Positions 16,157-24,993 of a DNA stretch of 64,000 nucleotides are shown here, piece by piece. The position numbers were made by a program, and so were the translations under genes. The notes beneath the pieces were generated by a model that was not told the DNA's origin, did not search any database, and saw only the letters and a list, made by a program, of their open reading frames with translations. Source of the stretch: Archangium violaceum (GTDB lineage Bacteria; Myxococcota; Myxococcia; Myxococcales; Myxococcaceae); NCBI RefSeq assembly GCF_016887565.1, contig NZ_CP069396.1, forward strand, positions 12,382,001-12,446,000, written 5' to 3'. Each line of letters opens with the position of its first letter. Position 1 is the first letter of the stretch.

Positions 16157-17374
16157 CTACTCTGACATCCTCCCCGTCCGAGGCTGGCTGGCCGCCTCCC
16201 GGGCCTTCTGTATCAGCCCCGGCAGATCCTCCACCGCATCCCCCGGGCTCCCCGAGGGCAGCCGGGCGAGCTGCTCCCGCTCCGGAGAGAAGAGCCTCGC
16301 CGGCGTCTGTCCCTGCCCCCGCAGCCGGATGAAGAGGCGCAGCGACTCCCGCAGCCGCTCCATGTCCGGGCCCGTCTCGGCCCTGGCCCGCTGTGCCGCC
16401 GTCCACAGCCGCACCCAGGCGGCCTCCTCGTTCCACGGTCCCACCGGGCGCGCATGAGACAGCGAGGCCAGCTCCGCCGCGACTTCCAGCAGCCCCGCCC
16501 GGCCCTCGCCCAGCACCTCCGAGGCCGCCAGCCGAGCCTCCACCGAGGACTCCCGGGCCGCCAGCCAGCCCAGCAGCTCCGGCCACTCCTCCTCGCGAGG
16601 CACCACCGGTGACAGGCGGGACTCCAGCAGTGCCTTCACCCGGGAGCGCGCCAGGTCGTGCCAGAAGGCCGCGTGCAGCAGCAGCTCCGGCCCGCTGCGC
16701 GGAGGGTGCACCGGCGCGAGCCTCGCCCGCTTCTCCAGGAAGGCCCTCACCCGGCCCGTGGCGTCGAAGCGGTCCAGCCGGCTCCAGAGCGTCTCCAGGG
16801 CCTTGTCGGCCAGGGGCAGCGCCCGGCGGAGCTCGTCCGCCTCCGCCGCGTCGAAGGGCAGCCCGGCCGCTGGGGAAGGACGCCTGAAGACGCGCTCGAA
16901 GACCTCGGCCGCCGTGCAGACGGCCCGCAGCTCCGGGAGGTTGCGCGGCAACATCTCCACCGCCTGGGCCCAGAGGCGCCGCCCCAGCAGCGGTCCCGCG
17001 TCCAGCACCTCCTCCTCCAGCTGCAGCAGGGCCTCTCCGAGCAGCTCCGGCTTCTTCTTCGCGATGAGCCGCCGGTCCACCGCCCACGCGACGGCTTCGC
17101 GCAGCCGCAGCACCTCGGTCAGCAACGCCATGGGCGCCGAGCCCCTCGGCCAGCCCTCCGCCTCCGCGCGCCGGGACACCGCCTCCAGCGTGGCATCCAC
17201 CTCCGGCTGGGCCAGCGCCACCTCGCGCAGCAGCTCGAGGTTGGCCCGCACCCGGTCCCTCCAGAAGAAGGCCCGGAGCAGCTTCTCCAGGGCGCGGTAG
17301 CGCAAACGTGTGGCTTCGAGCAGATCCGCGCGGTCTTCGAGCCGCGCCCGCAGGATGTCCGGATGGGTCGCCAC
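16157..17374 (-). CDS. Hypothetical helical protein
   Basis: The protein of about 405 residues is rich in Leu, Ala, Arg and Glu and looks entirely alpha-helical, with no membrane segment or signal peptide and no motif I recognise (phrases such as LREAVAWAVDRRLIAKKKPELLG and a terminal ARLFSPEREQLARL). It is upstream of and co-oriented with recF, with 45 bp between the stop and the recF start, so they could share a transcript. Three in-frame GTG codons (17428, 17386, 17374) could start it. The last gives a sensible N-terminus (MATHPDILRARLEDR), but no ribosome site decides. Codon position bias and length favour a real gene. Confidence 0.6.
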   Translation of the reverse strand: MATHPDILRARLEDRADLLEATRLRYRALEKLLRAFFWRDRVRANLELLREVALAQPEVDATLEAVSRRAEAEGWPRGSAPMALLTEVLRLREAVAWAVDRRLIAKKKPELLGEALLQLEEEVLDAGPLLGRRLWAQAVEMLPRNLPELRAVCTAAEVFERVFRRPSPAAGLPFDAAEADELRRALPLADKALETLWSRLDRFDATGRVRAFLEKRARLAPVHPPRSGPELLLHAAFWHDLARSRVKALLESRLSPVVPREEEWPELLGWLAARESSVEARLAASEVLGEGRAGLLEVAAELASLSHARPVGPWNEEAAWVRLWTAAQRARAETGPDMERLRESLRLFIRLRGQGQTPARLFSPEREQLARLPSGSPGDAVEDLPGLIQKAREAASQPRTGRMSE

Positions 17375-17556
17375 TGTAGGGCCCACTATAAGGATGCACG
17401 GGCGAGGCGACAGGCCCCCGGTGGCCACTCGGAGTGACGAGTGAACGGTGGAACCCCGGTGGCGCTCGACGCCGGGGCGGGCGCATGGGAAGAAGAGAAC
17501 GCTCGCGGTGGCAGCCTCGCGAGAACGATGTCGGACCCGGGCGGCAGGCTCCAGAC

Positions 17557-18147
17557 ATGGAACCTGTCGCTCGGATGGACGTGGATGAGATGGGGATGGG
17601 AAAGCGACCCGCGACCTACACGGACCTGGAGGAGCTCCCTCCGAACATGGTGGGGGAGATCATCGCTGGCGAGCTGTACGTGAGCCCGCGACCCGCGGTG
17701 GACCACATGGTCACCTCCTCCCTGCTTGGCTACGAGTTGACCGGCCCCTTCCAAAAGGGTCGCGGCGGTCCCGGTGGTTGGATCATCGCGGATGAACCCG
17801 AGCTCCATCTGGGCGGAAATGTGCTCATTCCGGATCTCGCCGGATGGCGCCGCGAGCGGTATTCCAAGCTTCCGCGCGGCAAGGCCCTGACGATCGCTCC
17901 CGATTGGCTCTGCGAAATCCTGTCGCCCTCCACGGAAGCGCGTGACCGCGCGGCCAAGCTGCCAGCCTATGCGCGAGAGGGCATTCGGCACGTGTGGCTC
18001 GTGGACCCGGTCGTACGCACGCTGGAGGTGTTCCGACTGGAGGGGCCACACTACATGCTGCTCACCACCTTCGCGGGTGACGGACGGGTCCGCGCGGAAC
18101 CCTTCGATGCCGTCGAACTGGAGCTGAAATCCATCTGGGAGGAGTAA
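17557..18147 (+). CDS. Uma2 family (DUF820) endonuclease-like protein
   Basis: The 196-residue product is a Uma2/DUF820 protein, a family with a PD-(D/E)XK nuclease fold and no firmly established role. Seen are RPATYTDLEELPPNMVGEII near the start, then a GELYVSPRP segment, IPDLAGWR (PD), ICEILSPST/LCEILSPST (the E-x-L catalytic strand) followed by ARDRAAKLPAYAREGIRHVWLVDP, which is the classic Uma2 ending. The frame is open further upstream. ATG 17557 or 17575 gives a normal family length. The gene stands alone between a divergent hypothetical gene and a LysR gene. Confidence 0.82.
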   Translation: MEPVARMDVDEMGMGKRPATYTDLEELPPNMVGEIIAGELYVSPRPAVDHMVTSSLLGYELTGPFQKGRGGPGGWIIADEPELHLGGNVLIPDLAGWRRERYSKLPRGKALTIAPDWLCEILSPSTEARDRAAKLPAYAREGIRHVWLVDPVVRTLEVFRLEGPHYMLLTTFAGDGRVRAEPFDAVELELKSIWEE

Positions 18148-18168
18148 TCCCCGGTAAGGATGCGCCCG

Positions 18169-19107
18169 ATGCCCCCGCGCAAGCTCCCGCGACACCTCGT
18201 CTGGCTCGAGTCCTTCGCCGCCGCCGTCGAGTCCGGCAGTCTCGAAGGCGCCGCCGAGCACCTCGGCGTGGCCCGCTCCGTCGTCAGCGAGCACCTCCGC
18301 GCCCTCGAGGACGCCCTCGCCGAGGGTCAGCCCCTCCTCGAGCGCGGCCCCGGCCGCCGCCTCCACCTCACCGCCCGCGGCGAGAAGCTCTACGAGGGCA
18401 CCCAGATGCCCCTCCACCAGCTCGACCTCAAGCGCCTGCGCGACCTCGCCAGCGCCGAGCCCAGCCTGCGCCTCGGTCTCAACACCACCCTCTCCAACTT
18501 CCTCCTCGCCGGCATCGCCGAGGACGCCTCGCGCGCCGGCATCAAGCCCGAGGTCCGCTTCGGCGGCCCCTTCGAGCTCGTGCGGCTGGTGCAGACGCAC
18601 CAGCTCGACCTCGCCCTGGACTTCACCCCCCTGCCTCCCCACCGGGGTCTCGAGGCCGAGTCCCTGCTGCGCCTGCCCTTCGTGGTGCTCGCCGGTCCCC
18701 AGAGCGACCTGGCCCTCCACCCGGGCTCGCGCCGCTCCCTCCACGTGCGCGACCTGGAGGGCCATGCCTTCGTGGACTGGCTCCGGGATGATCCCTACGG
18801 CGGCGCCAACAGCGCCCGCTTCGCCGCGCACGGCGTCACCGTGCGCGAGGTGGCCCGAGGGGAGAGCTTCCTCCACCTCTTCGACCTGCTGCGCGCCTTC
18901 CGCGCCTGCGCCATCGCCCCCGACCTGCGGCCCCTGCGCTCCTTCCCCGAGGACCTCTCTGTCTGGCCCCTGCGCGAGGAGGACCCCCAGTTCATCGAGG
19001 TGGTGGCCCTCCGTCCCTCCGGTGGGCCCCGCTCCGAGGCCGCCCGGCTCGTGCTCGACGGATTGCGTCAAAGACTGACACCGAACCGTCGTCGGAAAAC
19101 CGAATAA
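18169..19107 (+). CDS. LysR family transcriptional regulator
   Basis: The 312-residue protein has an N-terminal winged helix-turn-helix (LVWLESFAAAVESGSLEGAAEHLGVARSVVSEHLRALED, split here only for description) followed by an effector domain (PSLRLGLNTTLSNFLLAG; LVQTHQLDLALDF). It is immediately upstream of, and in the same direction as, the aromatic amino acid hydroxylase gene, 70 bp apart, so it may control that gene. LysR genes more often sit divergent from their targets, so this is not certain. The start at 18169 is preferred over ATG 18160, whose ribosome site would be too close. Confidence 0.82.
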   Translation: MPPRKLPRHLVWLESFAAAVESGSLEGAAEHLGVARSVVSEHLRALEDALAEGQPLLERGPGRRLHLTARGEKLYEGTQMPLHQLDLKRLRDLASAEPSLRLGLNTTLSNFLLAGIAEDASRAGIKPEVRFGGPFELVRLVQTHQLDLALDFTPLPPHRGLEAESLLRLPFVVLAGPQSDLALHPGSRRSLHVRDLEGHAFVDWLRDDPYGGANSARFAAHGVTVREVARGESFLHLFDLLRAFRACAIAPDLRPLRSFPEDLSVWPLREEDPQFIEVVALRPSGGPRSEAARLVLDGLRQRLTPNRRRKTE

Positions 19108-19177
19108 GACGTCGTTTTTTAACGGATTTCCGCCACCGCTCTCCGTCACTAGAATTTGAAGGAACGGAGAAGCCACC

Positions 19178-20749
19178 ATGACGCCCACGGAACGGACCCT
19201 TGCCCGTCTGCCCGCCCACCTGCGCCGCTACGTGGTGGGCCAGGATTACGAGGCCTACACGCCGAGGGACCAGGCGGTGTGGCGTCACATCCTGTGCCAG
19301 CTGCGCAGCCACCTGAGCGACAAGGCGCACCCCGTCTACCTGGAGGGCCTGGAGGCCACCGGCATCGGCGTGGAGCGCATCCCCAGCCTGGATGAGATGA
19401 ACGAGAAGCTGGCGAAGCTGGGCTGGGCGGCGGTGGGCGTGCGCGGCTTCATCCCGCCCGCGGTGTTCACCGAGCTGCAGGCCCTGGGCGTGCTGGCGAT
19501 CGCCGCGGACATCCGCACCCACGAGCACATCCAGTACACGCCGGCCCCGGACATCGTGCACGAGAGCGCCGGCCACGCGCCCATCATCGCCAACGCGCGC
19601 TATGCCGAGTACCTCAAGCGCTGCGGGCTGGTGGGCTTCAAGGCCATCGCCACCGTGGAGGACGAGGCCGTCTTCCAGGCCATCCGCAACCTCAGCGTGG
19701 TGAAGGAGGATCCCACCGCCACGCAGGAGGAGATCGAACACGCCCAGGCGCGTCTGGAGGCCGCCAACCAGAGCCGCCGCTACGTGAGCGAGAGCACCCG
19801 CGCCTCGCGCCTCTACTGGTGGACGGCCGAGTACGGGCTCGTCGGGAGCCTGGAGCACCCGCGCATCTACGGCGCCGGCCTGCTGTCCAGCATTGGCGAG
19901 GCGAAGCACTGCCTCACCGACGCGGTGAAGAAGGTGCCGCTGAGCATCCAGTGCGCGGACACCGAGTACGACATCACCCGGATGCAGCCGCAGCTCTTCG
20001 TGGCTCGGGACTTCGAGCACCTCTTCGAGGTGCTGGCCGACTTCGAGGCCACCCTGGCCTGGAAGCGCGGGGGTGACTACGGACTGAAGGAGGCCATCAA
20101 CGCGCGCACGGTGAACCACCTGGTGCTGTCCGATGGCCGGGAGATCACCGCCCGCGTGGTGGAGGCGCTCCCGGGTGCCCGTCCCGTGGCCGAGGGCCTC
20201 TCCGCCGCCCTGGTGCGCCTGGAGGGCCCGGTGATGGTGTCGCGCTCGGGTAAGGCCGAGGGCAAGCCGTGGCCGGGACTCGCGCTGGTGGCGTTCGGCG
20301 CCGGGCAGCTTCCGGACAAGGGGAACTTCAAGCTGGAGCTCGCGAGCGGCCTGAAGCTCCAGGGCTTCGCCGTGGGCGGGGGCGAGGTGCTCAACCTCCG
20401 GGGCGAGCTGGACGGACGCGCGGTGGAGCTGCCCAGCGTGGCGCAGCTGTTCCTCAGCGAGGGGCTGCCCTCGGTGGCCGGTGGCCCCGCGGATCCGGGC
20501 GCGTGGGACCGCTGGTTCGGCGAGCTCAACGCCTTCGCCGAGGGCGAGGGCGAGGCCAAGGCCCGTGCCAAGAAGGCCATGGCCCTGCACCCGTCGCTCG
20601 CGGCGCTCTACCGCGAGGTGCGTACCATGCGCGAGTCGAAGTCCGTGAAGCCCGAGCGCCTGGAGCAGATCGCCCGCGCCGCCACCGACTTCCAGGACGA
20701 CTGGCTCCTCGAGGTCGAGGTCGAGGAGCTGAAGAAGGCTCGCGCCTAG
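19178..20749 (+). CDS. Aromatic amino acid hydroxylase (phenylalanine 4-monooxygenase type)
   Basis: This pterin- and iron-dependent enzyme should hydroxylate phenylalanine to tyrosine or a related aromatic amino acid in the cytoplasm. The catalytic domain occupies about residues 90-300. Seen are RTHEHIQYTPAPDIVHESAGHAP, whose HESAGH carries the two iron histidines, and YWWTAEYGLVG, which supplies the iron glutamate. The protein is 523 residues, far longer than the roughly 260-300 residues of single-domain bacterial enzymes. About 200 extra C-terminal residues contain a beta-rich part and a helical tail with no recognised ACT domain. A strong intrinsic terminator follows. Confidence 0.88.
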   Translation: MTPTERTLARLPAHLRRYVVGQDYEAYTPRDQAVWRHILCQLRSHLSDKAHPVYLEGLEATGIGVERIPSLDEMNEKLAKLGWAAVGVRGFIPPAVFTELQALGVLAIAADIRTHEHIQYTPAPDIVHESAGHAPIIANARYAEYLKRCGLVGFKAIATVEDEAVFQAIRNLSVVKEDPTATQEEIEHAQARLEAANQSRRYVSESTRASRLYWWTAEYGLVGSLEHPRIYGAGLLSSIGEAKHCLTDAVKKVPLSIQCADTEYDITRMQPQLFVARDFEHLFEVLADFEATLAWKRGGDYGLKEAINARTVNHLVLSDGREITARVVEALPGARPVAEGLSAALVRLEGPVMVSRSGKAEGKPWPGLALVAFGAGQLPDKGNFKLELASGLKLQGFAVGGGEVLNLRGELDGRAVELPSVAQLFLSEGLPSVAGGPADPGAWDRWFGELNAFAEGEGEAKARAKKAMALHPSLAALYREVRTMRESKSVKPERLEQIARAATDFQDDWLLEVEVEELKKARA

Positions 20750-20784
20750 CGTCCGGACAGAAGCCGCCTCCCGGAGAGGCAGCC

Positions 20785-20822
20785 AGGGCCTGATTCCCTT
20801 CCGGGGGAGTCAGGCCCTTTTC
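20785..20822 (+). terminator. Rho-independent terminator after the hydroxylase gene
   Basis: The arms AGGGCCTGA-TTCCC and GGGGGAG-TCAGGCCCT pair around a short loop and are followed by a short T tract. It begins 36 bp after the stop codon. Confidence 0.8.
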
Positions 20823-20872
20823 CGTTCCCGTCCTCGCTCCCCATGCGACGACTCGCGCCCCCGTGTCATCCA

Positions 20873-20911
20873 TGCGTCATGTTTGCACTTTGACGCACGC
20901 CGCGACATAAT
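20873..20911 (+). promoter_or_regulatory. Promoter and palindromic operator of the monooxygenase operon
   Basis: A -35-like TTGCAC (20883-20888) and a -10-like CATAAT (20906-20911) are 17 bp apart. The -35 box lies inside a perfect inverted repeat, TGCGTCA (20873-20879) and TGACGCA (20891-20897), with an 11-bp spacer. A repressor bound there would block polymerase; the TetR-type gene fourth in this operon is the natural candidate. The ATG at 20924 is only 12 bases past the -10 box and has no ribosome site, so the transcript may be nearly leaderless. Confidence 0.5.
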
Positions 20912-20923
20912 GCGGATTCGATC

Positions 20924-22435
20924 ATGTCCGCACACTTTCACGTCGCCATCGCCGGAAGCGGCTTCAGCGGCCTGGGCCTGGCCATCCGGCTCAAGCAGGA
21001 GGGAATCGAGGACTTCGTGGTCTTCGAGCGCGCGTGGGAGGTCGGCGGCGTCTGGCGCGACAACTCGTACCCGGGCTGCGCGTGCGACGTGCAGTCCCAC
21101 CTCTATTCGTTCTCGTTCGCACCGAATCCGAACTGGTCTCACGCCTACTCACCCCAAGCGGAGATCCACGCCTACCTGCGCGACTGCGCCGACAGGTTCG
21201 CGATCCGGCCGCACCTCCGCCTGGGTCACACGGTCCTCGATGCGCGCTGGGATGATGCGGCGCAGCGCTGGCACATCGAGACCTCGGGGGGACGCTTCAC
21301 CGCGGACGTCTTCGTCTCCGCCGCGGGCGCCTTGAGCGACCCGGCCATCCCCAAGCTGCCGGGCCTCGAGAAGTTCCAGGGCAAGGTGATGCACTCCGCG
21401 CGGTGGGACCACCAGTACACCCTCGCCGGACGCAAGGTGGCCGTCATCGGCACCGGCGCCTCCGCCATCCAGTTCGTTCCCCGCATTCAACCGGAGGTGG
21501 GCAAGCTGGTCCTCGTCCAGCGCACACCCCCGTGGGTCCTGCCCCGGGGAGACCGCGCCATCAGCGCACGGATGCAGTGGGTGTACCGGACGGTGCCGGG
21601 AGCGCAGCGCCTCACGCGCTGGCTCCTCTACATGTTCCGCGAGCTGATGGCCTTCGGGTTCATACACCCCTGGCTCCTGAAGCTCGCCCAGCGGCTCGCC
21701 GTGCGGCACCTGGAGCGGTCCGTTCCCGATCCGGAGCTGAGGGCCAGACTCCTCCCCGACTACACGATGGGCTGCAAGCGCGTCCTCATCTCGGATGACT
21801 ACCTCGCCTCGCTCACCCATGAGAACGTCGAGCTCGTCACCGGGCAGCTGCGCGAGGTGCGCGAACACTCCCTCGTCCTCGCGGACGGCACCGAGCGGCA
21901 GGTCGATGCCATCATCTTCGGCACCGGATTCCAGGTGCAGGATCTGCCGATCGCCCACCACATCCGGGGACGGGATGGACGCACGCTGAAGGAGACGTGG
22001 GGCCGGACCATGACGGCGCACCTCGGCACCACGGTGAGCGGCTTCCCCAACTTCTTCATGCTCCAGGGGCCCAACACCGGGCTCGGACACAGCTCGGTCC
22101 TCCTGATGCTCGAGGGACAGATCGAGCACGTGCTCGGTGCGCTGCGCTACCTGGAGGGCCGGGGCCTGGCCGCCGTGGAGCCGACGGCCGAAGCCCAGGC
22201 GGAGTTCGTCCGGTACGTCGACACGCGAATGAGCGGCACGGTGTGGAACCAGGGCGGATGCGCGAGCTGGTACCTCGATGCCACGGGGCGCAACTCCACC
22301 TTGTGGCCGGGGCTCATCTCCACGTTCAGGCGCCGCGTGGAGCGCTTCGAGCCCTCCGAGTACGTCGCCATCACCCGCCACGTCCAGCCGGCCGCCGTGC
22401 TCCACGAGCGCCCCAGGAGACTCGCCCATGGCTGA
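20924..22435 (+). CDS. Flavin-containing monooxygenase, Baeyer-Villiger type
   Basis: The 503-residue cytoplasmic flavoenzyme should use NADPH and O2 to insert oxygen into a ketone or oxidise a related substrate. Seen are the FAD-binding GSGFSG (residues 11-16), the NADP-binding GTGASAIQ, and between them the Baeyer-Villiger fingerprint F-x-G-x3-H-x3-W (FQGKVMHSARW). YPGCACDVQSHLYSFSF is also typical of this class. It is the first gene of a five-gene coupled operon. An esterase follows with an 8-bp overlap, which fits an oxygenase making an ester and a hydrolase cleaving it. The substrate is unknown. Confidence 0.88.
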   Translation: MSAHFHVAIAGSGFSGLGLAIRLKQEGIEDFVVFERAWEVGGVWRDNSYPGCACDVQSHLYSFSFAPNPNWSHAYSPQAEIHAYLRDCADRFAIRPHLRLGHTVLDARWDDAAQRWHIETSGGRFTADVFVSAAGALSDPAIPKLPGLEKFQGKVMHSARWDHQYTLAGRKVAVIGTGASAIQFVPRIQPEVGKLVLVQRTPPWVLPRGDRAISARMQWVYRTVPGAQRLTRWLLYMFRELMAFGFIHPWLLKLAQRLAVRHLERSVPDPELRARLLPDYTMGCKRVLISDDYLASLTHENVELVTGQLREVREHSLVLADGTERQVDAIIFGTGFQVQDLPIAHHIRGRDGRTLKETWGRTMTAHLGTTVSGFPNFFMLQGPNTGLGHSSVLLMLEGQIEHVLGALRYLEGRGLAAVEPTAEAQAEFVRYVDTRMSGTVWNQGGCASWYLDATGRNSTLWPGLISTFRRRVERFEPSEYVAITRHVQPAAVLHERPRRLAHG

Positions 22436-23501
22436 AAACACACTCTCGCTCAAGGAGCGGGTCGAGCACCGCGTCGCGCGCACCCTCCTGCGCCTGCCAC
22501 ACCACCTCCAGCGCTTCCTCTCGGGGACGCCGCCGGTGGAGCGCAACGGCCTCACCCTCCATCCGGAGCTGCAACTGCTGCTCGCGCTGCGCAAGCGCAT
22601 GGGCGCCGTGGATGTATCGACCCTGCCACCGGCGGAGGCACGCCGCCGCATGCGCCGCGAGGCGCTGGTGCACGCGGGCGAGCCCATCGAGGTCGGAGCG
22701 GTACGGGAGCTCGTGCTGGATGTGGCGCACGGTCCGCTCAAGGCCCGCCACTACGCTCCAGTGGATGGCGCGGCGCGAAGACCGATGCTCGTGTTCCTCC
22801 ACGGCGGCGGCTTCGTCCTGGGAGACCTGGACACCCACGACTCCGCCTGCCGGCTGCTGTGCCGTCACGCCGGCCTGCACGTCCTCTCCATCGATTACAG
22901 GCTCGCGCCCGAGCATCCCTTTCCCGCGGCACTGGAGGATGTGACCGCCGCGTTCGCCTGGGCCTGCGCGCACGCCGGGGAGCTGGGAGCGGACCCGGCA
23001 CGGGTGGCGGTGGGCGGCGACAGCGCGGGTGGAAACCTGGCCGCCGTCGTCTCCCAGCTCGCCGTCCGAGACGGAACTCCCCGCCCCGCGCTGCAGTTCC
23101 TGCTCTACCCGGCGGTGGATCGCACCGTCGACCGGGAATCGCTGGAGCACTTCGCCGAGGGATTCTTCCTCACGCGGGCGGATGTCGCGTGGTACCAGAT
23201 GCATTACATGGGCGCCTTCCGCAGCGAAGGACCGGACCCGAGGCTCTCTCCGCTCGTGTGCCGCGACCTGTCCGGCCTGCCCCCGGCACTGGTGGTCACC
23301 GCCGGGTTCGATCCACTGCGGGACGAGGGTGAAGCCTATGCCCGCGCGCTCCAGGCCGCCGGCACGCCGGCCCGGCTGCGCCGCTTCGACAGCCTCATCC
23401 ACGGTTTCGCCAACATGACCGGGGTGAGCCAGGCCTGCCGCGACGCGGTGGTGGAAATCGCAGCCCTGCTGCGCACCCATTTCGACGGAGTCAGCCCATG
23501 A
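22428..23501 (+). CDS. Alpha/beta hydrolase, hormone-sensitive-lipase type
   Basis: This 357-residue esterase of the HSL (type IV) family shows the oxyanion-hole motif HGGGF, the nucleophile elbow GDSAGG, the acid in GFDPLRDEG and the catalytic histidine in LIHGF. The frame is open far upstream, but the ATG at 22428, overlapping the monooxygenase stop by eight bases, gives a normal N-terminus. No signal peptide is present, so it acts in the cytoplasm. Its likely job is cleavage of the ester formed by the Baeyer-Villiger enzyme, inferred from the pairing. Its stop overlaps the SDR start as ATGA. Confidence 0.88.
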   Translation: MAENTLSLKERVEHRVARTLLRLPHHLQRFLSGTPPVERNGLTLHPELQLLLALRKRMGAVDVSTLPPAEARRRMRREALVHAGEPIEVGAVRELVLDVAHGPLKARHYAPVDGAARRPMLVFLHGGGFVLGDLDTHDSACRLLCRHAGLHVLSIDYRLAPEHPFPAALEDVTAAFAWACAHAGELGADPARVAVGGDSAGGNLAAVVSQLAVRDGTPRPALQFLLYPAVDRTVDRESLEHFAEGFFLTRADVAWYQMHYMGAFRSEGPDPRLSPLVCRDLSGLPPALVVTAGFDPLRDEGEAYARALQAAGTPARLRRFDSLIHGFANMTGVSQACRDAVVEIAALLRTHFDGVSP

Positions 23502-24349
23502 AGTCATTGAAGGGAAGGGTCGCGGCCATCACGGGTGCGGGTTCGGGGATCGGCCGCGAGACAGCGGTGCTGCTCGCCCAGCACGGCTGCCACGTGGCGC
23601 TCTCCGACGTGAATGAACAGGGCCTCGCGGAGACGGCGGAGCGATGCCGGAACCACGGCGTCCAGGTGCGCACGGCGCGCTTGGATGTCGCGCAACGTCA
23701 GGCGGTACATACCTGGGCCGATGACGTGGCACGCGACCTGGGCGCCGTCCACATCATCATCAACAACGCTGGCGTCGGCCTGGGCGCCACCCTCGAAGAC
23801 ACCCGGTACGAGGACTTCGAGTGGCTCATGAACATCAACTTCTGGGGCGTGGTGCACGGCACCAAGGCCTTCCTGCCGCACCTCAAGGCGGCGGGCGAGG
23901 GCCACATCGTCAACATCTCGAGCGTCTTCGGACTCATCGGCTTCCCGACCCAGTCGGCCTACAACGCCGCGAAGTTCGCGGTGAAGGGCTTCACGGAAGC
24001 GCTGCGCCAGGAGCTGGAGGTCGAGGACCTCCCCATCGGTGTCACGTGCGTCCACCCCGGTGGAATCCAGACCAACATCGCCCGGAGCGCCCGGATGATC
24101 CACCGTCAGGGTTGGGTGGACGAGCGCTCGGCCGCGGACTTCGAGAAGCTCTTCGCCACCACGCCAGCGCGTGCCGCCTCCCACATCGTCGCCGCCATCC
24201 TCAAGAACCGGCGGCGCCAGCTCATTGGCCTCGATGCCATCCTCATCGACCTGATGCAGCGGTTGATGCCCACCCTCTACCAGCGCATCCTGGTGGCGGG
24301 CGCTCGGCGGAGGCGGCAGAAGATGACGATGCCAGGCTCCACGGCATGA
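23498..24349 (+). CDS. Short-chain dehydrogenase/reductase
   Basis: The 283-residue classical SDR has the cofactor motif GAGSGIG near the N-terminus (residues about 13-19), NNAG, and the catalytic Ser-Tyr-Lys set (NISSVFG ... SAYNAAK). The aspartate in ALSDVNE at the end of the second strand suggests NAD(H) preference. It is third in the operon and is coupled at both ends by ATGA overlaps. It could oxidise the alcohol to the ketone used by the monooxygenase, or handle the product alcohol. The order monooxygenase-esterase-SDR resembles the mymA-lipR-Rv3085 segment of Mycobacterium tuberculosis, as I recall it. Confidence 0.88.
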   Translation: MKSLKGRVAAITGAGSGIGRETAVLLAQHGCHVALSDVNEQGLAETAERCRNHGVQVRTARLDVAQRQAVHTWADDVARDLGAVHIIINNAGVGLGATLEDTRYEDFEWLMNINFWGVVHGTKAFLPHLKAAGEGHIVNISSVFGLIGFPTQSAYNAAKFAVKGFTEALRQELEVEDLPIGVTCVHPGGIQTNIARSARMIHRQGWVDERSAADFEKLFATTPARAASHIVAAILKNRRRQLIGLDAILIDLMQRLMPTLYQRILVAGARRRRQKMTMPGSTA

Positions 24350-24993
24350 AACGCTCGCGCTCCAAACAGCGGAGTGCCCCCGAGACCCCGCTCACCCGGC
24401 GGCTCGAAGCGCCCGCGAAGGCCACGCCCCAGGCGCTGTTCGCCCTCGCGCTGGAGTGGTGGAACAAGGGCGAGCGCTTCGACATCGGGCGCATGGCCCA
24501 GGAGCTGGGCGTCAGCCGCGCCACGGTCTTCCGGTGGGTTGGCACCCGCGAGCTGCTCTATGGAGAGGTCATCTCCTCGCAGTTCGAGTTCGCGCTCAAC
24601 ACCGCCCGGAGCGAGGCCCGTGGCGAAGGGCCCGAGTTCATCGCCGACATCACGCAGCGGATGATCCACCTCATCGTGGAGAACGAGCCGCTCCGGCTGT
24701 TCGTGCAGCAGGACGCCGAGTACGCGATGCGCATCCTGATGTCGAAGAGCAGCACGGTGGAGCAGCGCAATACGGCATGTGTCCGGGCGGCGTTGGAGGA
24801 CGGCGTACAGAAGGGCCACATCCGGCCAGCGATGGACCTGGATGCGCTGGCCTACGTCATCATCCGCATCGGCGAGTCGTTCCTGTACCGAGATGCCATC
24901 ACCGGAGATCCGCCGGACGTCGAGTCCGCGATCACCGCGATCCGAATCCTGCTCACAGCGGAGAAGCGCAACGAAAGGTGGACGATTCCATGA
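24346..24993 (+). CDS. TetR family transcriptional regulator (QsdR-like)
   Basis: The 215-residue protein has a TetR-type helix-turn-helix (FDIGRMAQELGVSRATVFRWVGTRELLYGEV) preceded by a basic N-terminal arm, and a helical ligand domain. The wording FRWVG.RE and the long N-terminus recall the QsdR subgroup. It lies inside the operon with ATGA overlaps on both sides and probably autoregulates the five genes through the palindrome at 20873-20897. That target is inference. The likely ligand is the monooxygenase substrate or product. Confidence 0.8.
   Translation: MKRSRSKQRSAPETPLTRRLEAPAKATPQALFALALEWWNKGERFDIGRMAQELGVSRATVFRWVGTRELLYGEVISSQFEFALNTARSEARGEGPEFIADITQRMIHLIVENEPLRLFVQQDAEYAMRILMSKSSTVEQRNTACVRAALEDGVQKGHIRPAMDLDALAYVIIRIGESFLYRDAITGDPPDVESAITAIRILLTAEKRNERWTIP

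Noticed and set aside
17386-19188. A 600-codon minus-strand frame across Uma2 and LysR
   Set aside because: Both plus-strand genes have clear family motifs. The minus frame is glycine- and glutamate-rich filler.
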